Assembly: GCA_035296705.1 (NCBI GenBank)
Contig: DATHAL010000081.1
Coordinates: 1-42,603, forward strand
DNA length: 42,603 nt
Direction: 5' to 3'
Source of the DNA: WHSW01 sp035296705
GTDB taxonomy: Bacteria; Actinomycetota; Thermoleophilia; Solirubrobacterales; 70-9
Shown here piece after piece: positions 23,249 through 31,340 of this stretch (positions are counted from its first letter, which is position 1; each line of letters starts with the position of its first letter). The notes under the pieces were generated by a model. The model did no database searches. It saw only the letters and a program-made list of their open reading frames with translations, and was not told where the DNA came from. Both the position numbers and the translations under genes were made by a program.

Positions 23249-24733
23249 CTAAAAGTTCCTAGGCGATGTCGGCGCCTCGAGCTTGCGCTCACGAGCCTCG
23301 AGTGGCAGATGGACTGTGAACCTGGCGCCGCCGGCCTCCGAGGTCCCGACCTCGACGTCGCCGCCGTGCGAGACCGCGACGGCTTTCACGATCGCGAGGC
23401 CGAGTCCGGTCCCGGGGCTGCCGGCAACGTCGGCCGGGCCCTCGCCGCGGACGAACCGGGCGAAGATCTGGGCGCCGAGCGCGGGCGGGAGGCCGGGGCC
23501 GTCGTCGCTCACGTCGAGCACCGCCTGGCCGTCGCTGCGCGAGATCGTCACCCGCACCTCGGAGCCTGGCGGGGTGTGCCGGACGCCGTTCTCCACCAGG
23601 TTTACGACCAGCCGGTGGAGGTCGTCCGGGTTGCCCTGCACCGTGACCGGGTCGGACGCGCCGAGGACGATCCTGTGGTGGCCGGCCACCGGGCGCACCT
23701 CGGAGATCGCGGCGGCGGCGATCTCGTTGAGGTCGCCGCTCCGCCGCGGCCCGGCTCGGCCCGCGTCCGCCTGCGCGAGCAGGAGGAGGTCCGCGACGAG
23801 GCGCCGCATCCGCCGCGAGGAGCCGAGGGCCCCTGCGACGATCTCGACGTCTTCGGAGTCGCCCTCAGAAGCGAGGCTCTCCTCGAGCAGCTCGAGGTTG
23901 GCGAGAATGCTGGTGAGCGGCGTACGCAGCTCGTGGGACGCATCGGCGACGAAGTCGCGTTGTGCCTGCATCGCGTGGTCGCTCTCCGCCCGTGCGGCGT
24001 CGAGCTCGCGGAGCATCTGGTCGAGCGTCTCCGCGAGCTCCGCGACCTCGTCGTGGCTCTCCGGCCGCGGCACTCGCTGAGACGGGTCGCGGGTCGCGGC
24101 GATCTCGCGCGCCGTCGCAGTCAACGAGGCGATCGGGCGCATCGCGCGCCGGGCGACCGCGACGCCGGCCAGCGCGGCGAGGATCGTCCCGCCGAGCACG
24201 CCCCCGGCGAGGAACAGCCAGAGGCGGTTGACCGTGTCCTCGACGGAGGCGCGGCTGCGCGCGTACTGGAGGAAGGTCGGCTCTCCCGTGATCGAGGTGG
24301 TCGCGAGCGGCACCGAGACGACGTCGAGGTTCCCGGACCGCACGACCTCGTCGACCTCGGGCGCGCCGAGGTCCGGCGCGTTGGGCGTCTCACCGGTCCT
24401 CGTCCCGCCGCTCTGCAGTAGGATCCTCTGCACCTCGCCGGCGCCGTTCACGATCCGCACCGCGTACTGGCCGACGAGCGGCAGGTGGACGATGTTCGGC
24501 CCGGAGATGTTCCGCTGCTGCAGCTGGAAGTCGGTGGCGAGCTGGTTCGCGGTCGTCTTCAGGTCCTGAGCGAACTCGCCGTTGATCTTGTTGGTCGCAA
24601 GGCGCCCGACGACGAGCGCGAACGCGAGCAGGATCAACAAAGTGAGCCCGGCGGAGACCCCGGCGAGCTTCCAGCGGACCGACCAGCGGCGCGGCGAGAG
24701 CGGGCTCGGGGCGCGCCCCTCCGGCATCTTCAC
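23249..24733 (-). CDS. Two-component sensor histidine kinase
   Basis: This 494-residue membrane kinase has TM1 (about 23-44), an extracytoplasmic sensor region (45-168), TM2 (about 171-194), HAMP (about 195-250), HisKA with phosphoacceptor H267 in FVADASHELRTPLTS, and an HATPase with N box NLVENGVRHTP, G1 DDGPGLP and G2 GTGLGLAIV. The layout is that of the MprB/TrcS-like OmpR-partner kinases. The signal is not inferable. Its GTG start overlaps the response regulator stop in GTGA, and an ATG two codons further in is an alternative. The operon ends at the terminator at 23095-23133. Confidence 0.93.
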   Translation of the reverse strand: MKMPEGRAPSPLSPRRWSVRWKLAGVSAGLTLLILLAFALVVGRLATNKINGEFAQDLKTTANQLATDFQLQQRNISGPNIVHLPLVGQYAVRIVNGAGEVQRILLQSGGTRTGETPNAPDLGAPEVDEVVRSGNLDVVSVPLATTSITGEPTFLQYARSRASVEDTVNRLWLFLAGGVLGGTILAALAGVAVARRAMRPIASLTATAREIAATRDPSQRVPRPESHDEVAELAETLDQMLRELDAARAESDHAMQAQRDFVADASHELRTPLTSILANLELLEESLASEGDSEDVEIVAGALGSSRRMRRLVADLLLLAQADAGRAGPRRSGDLNEIAAAAISEVRPVAGHHRIVLGASDPVTVQGNPDDLHRLVVNLVENGVRHTPPGSEVRVTISRSDGQAVLDVSDDGPGLPPALGAQIFARFVRGEGPADVAGSPGTGLGLAIVKAVAVSHGGDVEVGTSEAGGARFTVHLPLEARERKLEAPTSPRNF

Positions 24734-25422
24734 GCGGCGCGGAGCACGTAGCCGGCGCCACGCTTGGTGTGGAGCACCCGGGGCTCGCCGTCCTCCTCGA
24801 GCTTTCGCCGCAGGTTCGAGATGAACACGTCGATCGTGTTCGTCATCGCGAGCGGGTCATAGCCCCAGACCTCCTCGAGCAGCCGCTCGCGCGAGACGAC
24901 GAGGCGCTCGTTGCGCATCAGGTACTCGAGGAGCTCGAATTCGCGGTTCGTCAGCTCGATCTGGCGGTCCGCGCGGCTCACCTCGCGCGTGTCGGGATTG
25001 AGGCGCAGATCACCCACGACGAGCGCCGCGCTCCCGCGCGGCGGCCGGCGGCGCATCAGGGCGCGCATCCGCGCCAGGAGCTCCTGGCGCTCGAACGGCT
25101 TCACCAGGTAGTCGTCGGCGCCCGAATCCAGGCCGCCGACACGGTCGTCGAGGTCGCTCCGGGCGGTGAGGATCAGGATCGGGACGTCCGACTCGGCGCG
25201 CAGGCGGCGCAGGACGTCGACCCCGTCGAGCCCGGGCAGGCCGAGGTCGAGGATGACGAGGTCGGGCACGAACTCCTCGGCGGCACGCAGCGCGTCCACG
25301 CCGTCCTCGGAGGAGCGGACCTCGTGCCCCTCCTGCCGCAGCGTGCGGCGCAGGACCTCCGCGATCGCCGAATCGTCCTCTACGACGAGCACGCGACCGG
25401 ACTGTCCGTGGCTGGCAAGCAC
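24730..25422 (-). CDS. OmpR/PhoB-family response regulator
   Basis: The 230-residue regulator has a receiver domain with acidic pocket ED at 15-16, phospho-acceptor D59 (LVILDLGLPGLDG) and K108 (YLVKPF). A winged-helix DNA-binding domain follows (about 130-228, with LTNREFELLEYLMRN and RRKLEEDGEPRVLHTKRGAGYVL). It is the partner of the adjacent kinase. The GTG start has no SD but lies 7 nt after a TACCCT hexamer, so the mRNA may be leaderless. The promoter faces ftsK across a 59-nt divergent gap that contains an A/T-rich stretch and could be bound by this regulator. Confidence 0.94.
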   Translation of the reverse strand: MLASHGQSGRVLVVEDDSAIAEVLRRTLRQEGHEVRSSEDGVDALRAAEEFVPDLVILDLGLPGLDGVDVLRRLRAESDVPILILTARSDLDDRVGGLDSGADDYLVKPFERQELLARMRALMRRRPPRGSAALVVGDLRLNPDTREVSRADRQIELTNREFELLEYLMRNERLVVSRERLLEEVWGYDPLAMTNTIDVFISNLRRKLEEDGEPRVLHTKRGAGYVLRAA

Positions 25423-25429
25423 ATCGCCC

Positions 25430-25435
25430 AGGGTA
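25430..25435 (-). promoter_or_regulatory. Possible -10 element for the response regulator (leaderless)
   Basis: On the - strand TACCCT lies 7 nt upstream of the GTG start. It fits the leaderless arrangement seen at several other genes in this window. Confidence 0.35.
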
Positions 25436-25481
25436 GAGCCGAAACCCGCCGCTCACGCGGATATTTAGCCGCGGTTTACGC

Positions 25482-28043
25482 ATGCGCAGGGGTCCGCCCG
25501 CGGCCGTCGAACTCCCAGGCACGGAGCGGTCGCGCTCCGGCGTCAGCATGAAGCTTCCCTGGACAAAGCCGGCTCCCCGCTCCGCCTCGCGTGGCGGCCG
25601 CGGCGTGGGCGCGCGGCGCAGGCCTCCGGCTCGCGAACGGCGCGAACCTCGCGAGCTCATCGAGCGCCTCGACCAGCGCCATTACGACGTCATCGGGCTG
25701 GCCCTGGTCGCGGCCGGCGTTTACCTCGCGTTCGTCCTCTATCTCGGCTGGGACGGGGGCAGGGCCGGCGCGTGGCTCGCCGACGCGCTCGCGCTCGTCG
25801 CCGGTCAGGTCGCCTACTTCGTCCCGATCGCGCTCGCCGGCTTCGGCGGGGCCCTGATCTCGCGTCCCCTGCTGCGCGCCGGCACGGCGCTCAACGCCGG
25901 CGCGATCCTCCTGATCACCGGGCTCCTGCTCGCGTTTGCGGCCGAGACGGCGGGCCTCGGCCCGGACCACCCGAACCGCCACGACTACTTCCAGCACAAG
26001 TTCATGGTCGAGCACGGCGGCGCCGTCGGCGAGGCGCTCTACTGGGCCTCGACCACGCTCTTTCAGCGGATCGGCGCCCACATACTGGCCCTCCTGATGG
26101 CGATCTCCGGCGTCCTGCTCCTCACCGGCACGACCGTCGCCGGCGCGCTCGGCACGACCGGAAAGGCCGTGCGGCGGGCGGGTTCCGGGACCCGTGAGCT
26201 GACCCGGACGATGCGCACGCAGCGCCGGCCTGAAGCCGAGGAGCCGTGGGGCGACGAGGACGCGGCCGACATCGCCATCACCCGCCACGCTCCCACGGAG
26301 CCCTTCGACGTCGACGGCGACGCGGCGGACGACGAGGCCGAGACGATCGCGGTTGAGCGGGCCGAGGACGAGGCCGGCTGGGCGGCCGAGCCCGACGAGG
26401 TCGACGAGTTCGCCTACTCCGACGGCGCCGAGGTCGCCCCGCGGCCCGAAGCCGGGCCGACGGGCCATGGCACCACGCCGATGGGCAACCCTCGCCACGC
26501 CCACGGGATCACCGCCTCGGACGAGCTCGACTACAAGCCGCCGCCGGTGAAGGTCCTCGAGCGCGGCAAGGCCGACCCCGGCCCCGATACGCGCGATCGC
26601 GATGCGACCGCGAGCGCCCTGCTCGAGTCGCTTCGCCACTTCGGGGTCGAGGCGCGGCTCCTCGGCACCGTGAGCGGGCCTCACGTGAGCCGCTACGAGC
26701 TCCAGCTCGCCCCCGGCACCAAGGTCGGCAAGGTGGCGCAGCTCAAGGACGACCTCGCCTACGCGCTCGCCTCGACCGACATCCGCATCCTCGCCCCGAT
26801 CCCGGGCAAGAAGGCGGTCGGCGTCGAGGTCCCGAACCAGCGCCGGCGCCTCGTCCGGCTCGGCGACATCTACGGCGACCCGCCGAAGGCCGCCTCGCCG
26901 CTTCTCTGCTGGCTGGGCAAGGACGTCTCCGGCCTGGCGGTGAGCGCCGATCTGGCGCTGATGCCGCATGTCCTCGTCGCCGGGACGACCGGATCCGGGA
27001 AGTCCGGCTGCATCAACGCGATCCTCGCCTCGATCCTCATGCACGCGTCCCCCAACGAGGTCCGCCTCGTGCTGGTCGACCCGAAGCGGGTGGAGCTCAA
27101 CCACTACGAGCGCGTGCCGCACCTGCTGACACCGGTGGTCACGAATCCGCGCCTGGCCGCGAACGTGCTCGCGAACCTGATCACGGAGATGGAGAGCCGC
27201 TACTCCGTGATGAGCGAGGCGCGCGCGCGGAACCTGGTCGAGCTCAACCGGGCGCGCAAGCGGGCCGGCGAGCCGCCGCTCCCGCACATCCTCTGCGTGA
27301 TCGACGAGCTCGCCGATCTGATGATGGTCGCGCCGGCCGAGGTCGAGGACTCGATCATCCGGCTCGCACAGAAGGCGCGTGCGATCGGCATCCACCTGGT
27401 GCTGGCGACGCAACGGCCTTCCACCGATGTGATCACCGGCACGATCAAGGTCAACATCCCCTCGCGCATCGCGTTCGCGGTCGCCTCGCAGGTCGACTCG
27501 CGGGTCATCCTCGACCAGGGCGGGGCGGAGACCCTCCTCGGGCAGGGCGACATGCTGTTCAGGCCGGTGGGGACCTCGAAGATGAACCGCATCCAGGGCG
27601 CCTTCGTGAGCGAGGAGGAGATCGCGCGTGTCTGCGGGCACTGGACCAAGCAGGGCGAGCCGGAATTCGACGAGGAGCTCCTCGAGGCCAAGGAGCCGGA
27701 GGTCGAGGAGAGGGCCGAGGGCGAGTTCTCCCCCGATCAGGACGACCTGCTCGCGGATGCGGCGCGGATCGTCGTCGAGTCCGAGACCGCGTCGGTCTCG
27801 ATGATCCAGCGGCGTTTGCGGGTCGGCTATACACGCGCCGGACGCCTCATCGACATGCTCGAGCGCCGCGGGATCATCTCCGGCTACGAAGGCTCCAAGC
27901 CGCGCCAGGTGCTCGTCTCACAGGCTGAGCTGCCACGCGTCCTCGGGCGCGTCGAGAGCGGCGCGGCCGAACCCGCCGCCGGGGGCGAGGGCGAGCCCGA
28001 CGGCGCGACCACGGATACCGAGCTTCAGCGCCTCGGCGGCTGA
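25482..28043 (+). CDS. ftsK: FtsK/SpoIIIE-type DNA translocase
   Basis: This septal DNA pump clears chromosomes from the division site. The 853-residue protein has four or so N-terminal membrane helices (about 68-225), an acidic linker (about 240-350), an FtsK alpha/beta domain and the RecA-like motor with Walker A GTTGSGKS (501-508) and Walker B LCVIDELADLMM. A C-terminal winged-helix gamma domain (about 760-825, VSMIQRRLRVGYTRAGRLIDMLERRGI) reads KOPS-like sequences in relatives. ATG 25482 and ATG 25548 are both possible; neither has an SD, and the first 22 residues look unlike the family. Confidence 0.95.
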   Translation: MRRGPPAAVELPGTERSRSGVSMKLPWTKPAPRSASRGGRGVGARRRPPARERREPRELIERLDQRHYDVIGLALVAAGVYLAFVLYLGWDGGRAGAWLADALALVAGQVAYFVPIALAGFGGALISRPLLRAGTALNAGAILLITGLLLAFAAETAGLGPDHPNRHDYFQHKFMVEHGGAVGEALYWASTTLFQRIGAHILALLMAISGVLLLTGTTVAGALGTTGKAVRRAGSGTRELTRTMRTQRRPEAEEPWGDEDAADIAITRHAPTEPFDVDGDAADDEAETIAVERAEDEAGWAAEPDEVDEFAYSDGAEVAPRPEAGPTGHGTTPMGNPRHAHGITASDELDYKPPPVKVLERGKADPGPDTRDRDATASALLESLRHFGVEARLLGTVSGPHVSRYELQLAPGTKVGKVAQLKDDLAYALASTDIRILAPIPGKKAVGVEVPNQRRRLVRLGDIYGDPPKAASPLLCWLGKDVSGLAVSADLALMPHVLVAGTTGSGKSGCINAILASILMHASPNEVRLVLVDPKRVELNHYERVPHLLTPVVTNPRLAANVLANLITEMESRYSVMSEARARNLVELNRARKRAGEPPLPHILCVIDELADLMMVAPAEVEDSIIRLAQKARAIGIHLVLATQRPSTDVITGTIKVNIPSRIAFAVASQVDSRVILDQGGAETLLGQGDMLFRPVGTSKMNRIQGAFVSEEEIARVCGHWTKQGEPEFDEELLEAKEPEVEERAEGEFSPDQDDLLADAARIVVESETASVSMIQRRLRVGYTRAGRLIDMLERRGIISGYEGSKPRQVLVSQAELPRVLGRVESGAAEPAAGGEGEPDGATTDTELQRLGG

Positions 28044-28087
28044 GCCGCGGGGCGTCCGGACCGGCCCGCCGCGAGAATACGCGCGCA

Positions 28088-28888
28088 ATGGACGGTGGAC
28101 CGGGCCAGATGCGAATCGGCGAGGTGCTCCAGCGCGCCCGCGAGCGAGCCGGCTATGACCTGGAGGCCATCCAGGAGCAAACCAAGATCCGCGGCCGCTA
28201 CCTCACTGCGCTGGAGGCGGAGGAGTGGGGGGCGCTGCCCAGTGACGCCTACGCGAAGGGATACCTGCGCACCTACGCGGAACTCCTCGGCCTGGACGCG
28301 GATGCGCTCGTCGACGAGTACCGGCGCCAGGTGGAGGGCCCGGGCGCCGGGGGCGCGCAGCCGGTCGGCGAGCGGGTGCTGGAGCGCCGACGCCGCCCCG
28401 GCGAGGCCGAGGCTGGCGTGCGGTGGTGGCAGGTGGCGCTCGGCGTCCTGGCGGTCGTCGGGGCGCTTGTCGTCGTCGGCCTCATCGTCGGCGGCGACGA
28501 CGATGGCGAGGGCCGGCGGCAGCAGGCGACCGCGGGCGGACGCAAGCACGACCGGCACGGGCGCAAGGGCGGCGGCTCCGGCGCTGAGCACGAGGGCGGG
28601 ATCGTGTCGCTGCGACTGAAGGTCCACGACGCCGTCGAGGTGTGCCTGGTCGGAGGTGGGGGCGAGGCGCTGATCGACGGTCAGGTCCTTGCCGCGGGGA
28701 CCGAGGAGCGTTACAAGCGCCAGCATTTTTCGCTTCGGTTCCCCTCGGGATTCGCGCCGAGCGAGCTCAAGCTCGAGATCTCGGGGCGCAAGCGCATCCT
28801 GCCGAAGGTGAAGGGGCCGGCAGCGTTTCGGATCAGCCCCCCTCGCCACCTGCGGGCCGCACCTCGGCCGGGCGAGGGGTGCCCGTGA
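28088..28888 (+). CDS. RodZ-like helix-turn-helix membrane protein
   Basis: The 266-residue product has an N-terminal HTH_25 domain (about 8-75: IGEVLQRARERAGYDLEAIQEQTKIRGRYLTALE ... GYLRTYAELLGLD), one membrane helix (about 118-138), a basic Gly-rich linker and a C-terminal DUF4115-like domain (about 175-250). This is the RodZ/YmfM layout, which links MreB or wall synthesis to the membrane in rods; whether MreB exists here is unknown. ATG 28088 and ATG 28109 are both possible. GAATAC lies 7 nt before the first and could be a leaderless -10. cinA overlaps its stop in GTGA. Confidence 0.85.
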   Translation: MDGGPGQMRIGEVLQRARERAGYDLEAIQEQTKIRGRYLTALEAEEWGALPSDAYAKGYLRTYAELLGLDADALVDEYRRQVEGPGAGGAQPVGERVLERRRRPGEAEAGVRWWQVALGVLAVVGALVVVGLIVGGDDDGEGRRQQATAGGRKHDRHGRKGGGSGAEHEGGIVSLRLKVHDAVEVCLVGGGGEALIDGQVLAAGTEERYKRQHFSLRFPSGFAPSELKLEISGRKRILPKVKGPAAFRISPPRHLRAAPRPGEGCP

Positions 28889-30162
28889 GCGTCCGCGCCG
28901 GCATCCTCGTGACCGGGACCGAGGTGATCACCGCGACGATCACCGACCGCAACGGACCGTGGATCTCCCAGCGCCTCGCCGCGCTGGGAGTCGAGGTGGC
29001 GCACATCCTCGTCGTCGGCGACCGCCCGGACGACCTCGAGGCCGGCCTTCGGTTCATGGCCGCCGACGGCTGCGATCTCGTCGTCACGAGCGGTGGGCTC
29101 GGCCCGACAGCCGACGACCTCACCGCCGAGATCGTCGCCCGGTTCGCCGGGGTGCCGCTCGAGCTCGACCCGGAGATGGAGGAGAGGATCGCGGGGATCA
29201 TCGCCCGCTACGCGCGGCGGCTCGGGTTCGATCCGGAGGCCGTCCGCGAGGCGAACCGAAAGCAGGCGATGGTGCCACGGGGGGCCGAGGCGCTCGACCC
29301 GGTCGGCACCGCGCCCGGGCTCGTCGTCGCCGCCGACTCGGGGCCGACGGTGATCGTCCTGCCGGGGCCGCCGCGAGAGCTTCACGCGATGTGGGATCAG
29401 GCGATTGCGACCGACGCTGTGGGGGCCGTGCTCGCCCGCGCCGAGCCGTATGCGACACGGACGCTGCGGCTGTTCGGGATCCCGGAGTCGGAGATCGCCC
29501 AGTCGCTGCGCGAGATCGAGGCCGAGACCGACCTCTCCGGGCTCGAGATCACCACCTGCCTTCGCCGCGGCGAGCTCGAGGTCGAAATCCGCCACCACCC
29601 GGGTGCCGAGGCTGCGCGGGAGACACTCGTCGACGGGCTGCTGGCCCGCCACGAGCGGTTCGTGTTCAGCCGCGACGGCTCGACGATCGACGAGCAGGTG
29701 GCGGAGCTCCTCCAGGGCCGGCGGCTGGGGCTCGCGGAGTCGTGCACCGCCGGGTTGCTCGCGGCGCGAATCACCGACATCCCCGGGTCCTCCGACTACT
29801 TCGCCGGCGGCATCGTCTCCTACTCGAACGAGTCCAAGGTCGAGCTGCTCGGGGTGCCGGCGGAGCTGATCGAGCGCCACGGCGCCGTCTCGCCGGCGGC
29901 CGCGCGGGCGATGGCCGAGGGAGCGCTTGCGCGATTCGAGGCCGACGTCGCGTGCGCGGTCACCGGGATCGCGGGCCCCGGCGGCGGCACCGAGGAGAAG
30001 CCGGTCGGCTACGTCTGCTGGTGCGTGCTCGACTCCTCCGGACGGGCGCTCGCCCGCGACACGGTCGTCCCGGGCGAGCGCGCGGACATCCGCGACCGCT
30101 CGACGACGGTCGCAATGCAGCTCCTGCGACGCGTCCTGCGCGGCGAGGACCTGCCGCTCTGA
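28885..30162 (+). CDS. cinA: CinA family protein (competence/damage-inducible; NMN amidohydrolase)
   Basis: This 425-residue protein has the two CinA domains. The N-terminal molybdopterin-binding-like (COG1058) domain has GILVTGTEVITATITDRNGPWIS, TSGGLGPTADDLT and LPGPPRELHAMW. The C-terminal nicotinamide-mononucleotide deamidase domain has LAESCTAGLLAARITDIPGSSDYFAGGIVSYSNESK and TGIAGPGGGTEEKPVG. It probably recycles NMN, and cinA commonly sits next to recA in bacteria. GTG 28885 overlaps the rodZ-like stop and is preceded by GAGGGG. Its own stop overlaps the next gene in CTGA. Confidence 0.94.
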   Translation: MSVRAGILVTGTEVITATITDRNGPWISQRLAALGVEVAHILVVGDRPDDLEAGLRFMAADGCDLVVTSGGLGPTADDLTAEIVARFAGVPLELDPEMEERIAGIIARYARRLGFDPEAVREANRKQAMVPRGAEALDPVGTAPGLVVAADSGPTVIVLPGPPRELHAMWDQAIATDAVGAVLARAEPYATRTLRLFGIPESEIAQSLREIEAETDLSGLEITTCLRRGELEVEIRHHPGAEAARETLVDGLLARHERFVFSRDGSTIDEQVAELLQGRRLGLAESCTAGLLAARITDIPGSSDYFAGGIVSYSNESKVELLGVPAELIERHGAVSPAAARAMAEGALARFEADVACAVTGIAGPGGGTEEKPVGYVCWCVLDSSGRALARDTVVPGERADIRDRSTTVAMQLLRRVLRGEDLPL

Positions 30163-30653
30163 CAGCGACGATCGCCGTGATCGCGGACACGCACCTGCCG
30201 CGCGGGCGGCGACGCCTGCCCGAGGAGTGCCTGCGGCGGATCGCGACGGCGGACCTGGTGATCCACGCCGGGGACTTCTCGAGCGTCTCCGCCTATGAGG
30301 AGATCGCTGCGATCGGACCGCGACTCGCTGCCGTGCACGGCAACGTGGACGAGCCGGCCCTGCGCGAGCGCCTCCCGGAGCGCGAGCTGGCGGTGGTGGA
30401 GGGCGTGCGGATCGGCGTCGTTCACGACGCCGGGCCGGCGCGCGGGCGGCTGGCGCGGATGCGCCGAGCGTTCCCGGGCGCCGAGGCGGTCGTCTTCGGC
30501 CATTCGCACCTGCCGCTGCTGGAGCGCGACCGGGACTTTCAGATCTTCAATCCCGGCAGCCCCACGGAGCGCCGCCGCGCGTCGGCGCACACGATGGGCA
30601 CCGCCCGGGTCTCCGAGCGCGGCATCCGCTTCACCCTCGTGCGGCTTTCCTGA
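30159..30653 (+). CDS. Calcineurin-like phosphodiesterase (YfcE/MJ0936 type), CTG start likely
   Basis: Metal-binding motifs of the small metallophosphoesterases are present in order: ADTHLPRG, VIHAGDF, VHGNVD, VVHDAG and FGHSHLPLL. The protein probably hydrolyses a phosphodiester such as a cyclic nucleotide or p-nitrophenyl-type substrate. No ATG, GTG or TTG precedes the first conserved strand (TIAVIADTH). GTG 30177 would cut that strand off. CTG 30159 lies in a CTGA overlap with the cinA stop and has GAGG at 30145-30148, matching the overlap style of other pairs here. I therefore call CTG as the start (164 residues). Confidence 0.82.
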   Translation: MTATIAVIADTHLPRGRRRLPEECLRRIATADLVIHAGDFSSVSAYEEIAAIGPRLAAVHGNVDEPALRERLPERELAVVEGVRIGVVHDAGPARGRLARMRRAFPGAEAVVFGHSHLPLLERDRDFQIFNPGSPTERRRASAHTMGTARVSERGIRFTLVRLS

Positions 30654-30686
30654 CCTCCCGCGCGCCCGTTGCGCCGCGTGAGCGCC

Positions 30687-30692
30687 TAGCGT
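30687..30692 (+). promoter_or_regulatory. Possible -10 element for thpR (leaderless)
   Basis: TAGCGT lies 6 nt before the thpR ATG, with TTGCGC 12 nt further upstream. No SD is present. Confidence 0.35.
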
Positions 30693-30698
30693 TCGCGC

Positions 30699-31331
30699 AT
30701 GGCCAAGGAGCGCCTCAAGAGCCCGCGCGCGCGGCTCTTCGTCGCCCTGGACCTGCCCGACGAGGTCCGCGACGCTGTCGCGGCCTGGCAGGCGCGGGCG
30801 CTCAAGGACCCAGCGCTGCGGCCGACGCGGCCGGAGTCGCTTCACGTGACGCTCTGCTTTCTCGCCTATCACCCGGAGAAGGCGATCCCGCGGATCCTCG
30901 AGGTCATCGGCTCCGTCAAGCCGCGTCCGGCCGAGCTTCGCTTCGATCCCGAACCCTCACCGATCCCGAAGGGACGGCCGCGGCTGTACGCGATCGGCGG
31001 TCGGAGCGAGTCGGTCGAAACCCTTGAGGCCGAACTGTCGGACGCGCTCGAGGCGGAGCGCTTCTACGAGCCCGAGAAGCGCGGCTTCTGGCCGCACGTC
31101 ACCGTCGCGCGCGTGCGCAGCGAGCGGCTGCCGCCGGCGCCCGGAAAGCGCCGCGGCAAGGGGAGACCGAAGCGGGTGAACAAGCCACCGAACCGTCTTC
31201 CGAAGGCGCTCGAACAGCCGTTCGGGTTCGTCCGAGTGGCTCTATACCGTTCGAATCTCAAACCCCAGGGCGCCGAGTACGTGCGCCTTGGCGGCATCGA
31301 CTTGCCGTCCCCGCAGGGACAGAAGAGGTGA
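30699..31331 (+). CDS. thpR: RNA 2',3'-cyclic phosphodiesterase (2H family)
   Basis: The two HxTx catalytic motifs of the 2H phosphoesterases are clear: HVTLCFL near residue 49 and HVTVARV near 132. RLFVALDLPDEVR at the start is a family hallmark. ThpR opens 2',3'-cyclic phosphates on RNA and was first described as a 2'-5' RNA ligase. At 210 residues it is slightly long because of a basic Lys/Arg/Pro insert (about 145-170). Its 3' end contains the putative LexA box and promoter of recA. The gene order cinA-phosphodiesterase-thpR-recA is compact. Confidence 0.92.
   Translation: MAKERLKSPRARLFVALDLPDEVRDAVAAWQARALKDPALRPTRPESLHVTLCFLAYHPEKAIPRILEVIGSVKPRPAELRFDPEPSPIPKGRPRLYAIGGRSESVETLEAELSDALEAERFYEPEKRGFWPHVTVARVRSERLPPAPGKRRGKGRPKRVNKPPNRLPKALEQPFGFVRVALYRSNLKPQGAEYVRLGGIDLPSPQGQKR
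31210..31225 (+). promoter_or_regulatory. Putative LexA (SOS) box upstream of recA
   Basis: TCGAACAGCCGTTCGG contains the exact GAAC-N4-GTTC core of the Gram-positive and actinobacterial LexA operator. It lies inside the end of thpR, about 115 nt before recA. A TATACC hexamer at 31243-31248 could be the recA -10, placing the right half of the box over the -35 position. Confidence 0.65.
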
Positions 31332-31340
31332 TGAAAGAAG

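Noticed and set aside
22936..23292. N-terminal extension of the small - strand gene to 23292
   Set aside because: The extra sequence crosses the terminator hairpin and shared motif, is unlike any family, and the ATG at 22935 has a strong SD.
25476..27641. 721-codon open frame on the - strand opposite ftsK
   Set aside because: It is antisense to a clearly conserved gene, shows Arg/Leu/Asp-rich low-complexity sequence typical of the complement of GC-rich codons, and matches no family.
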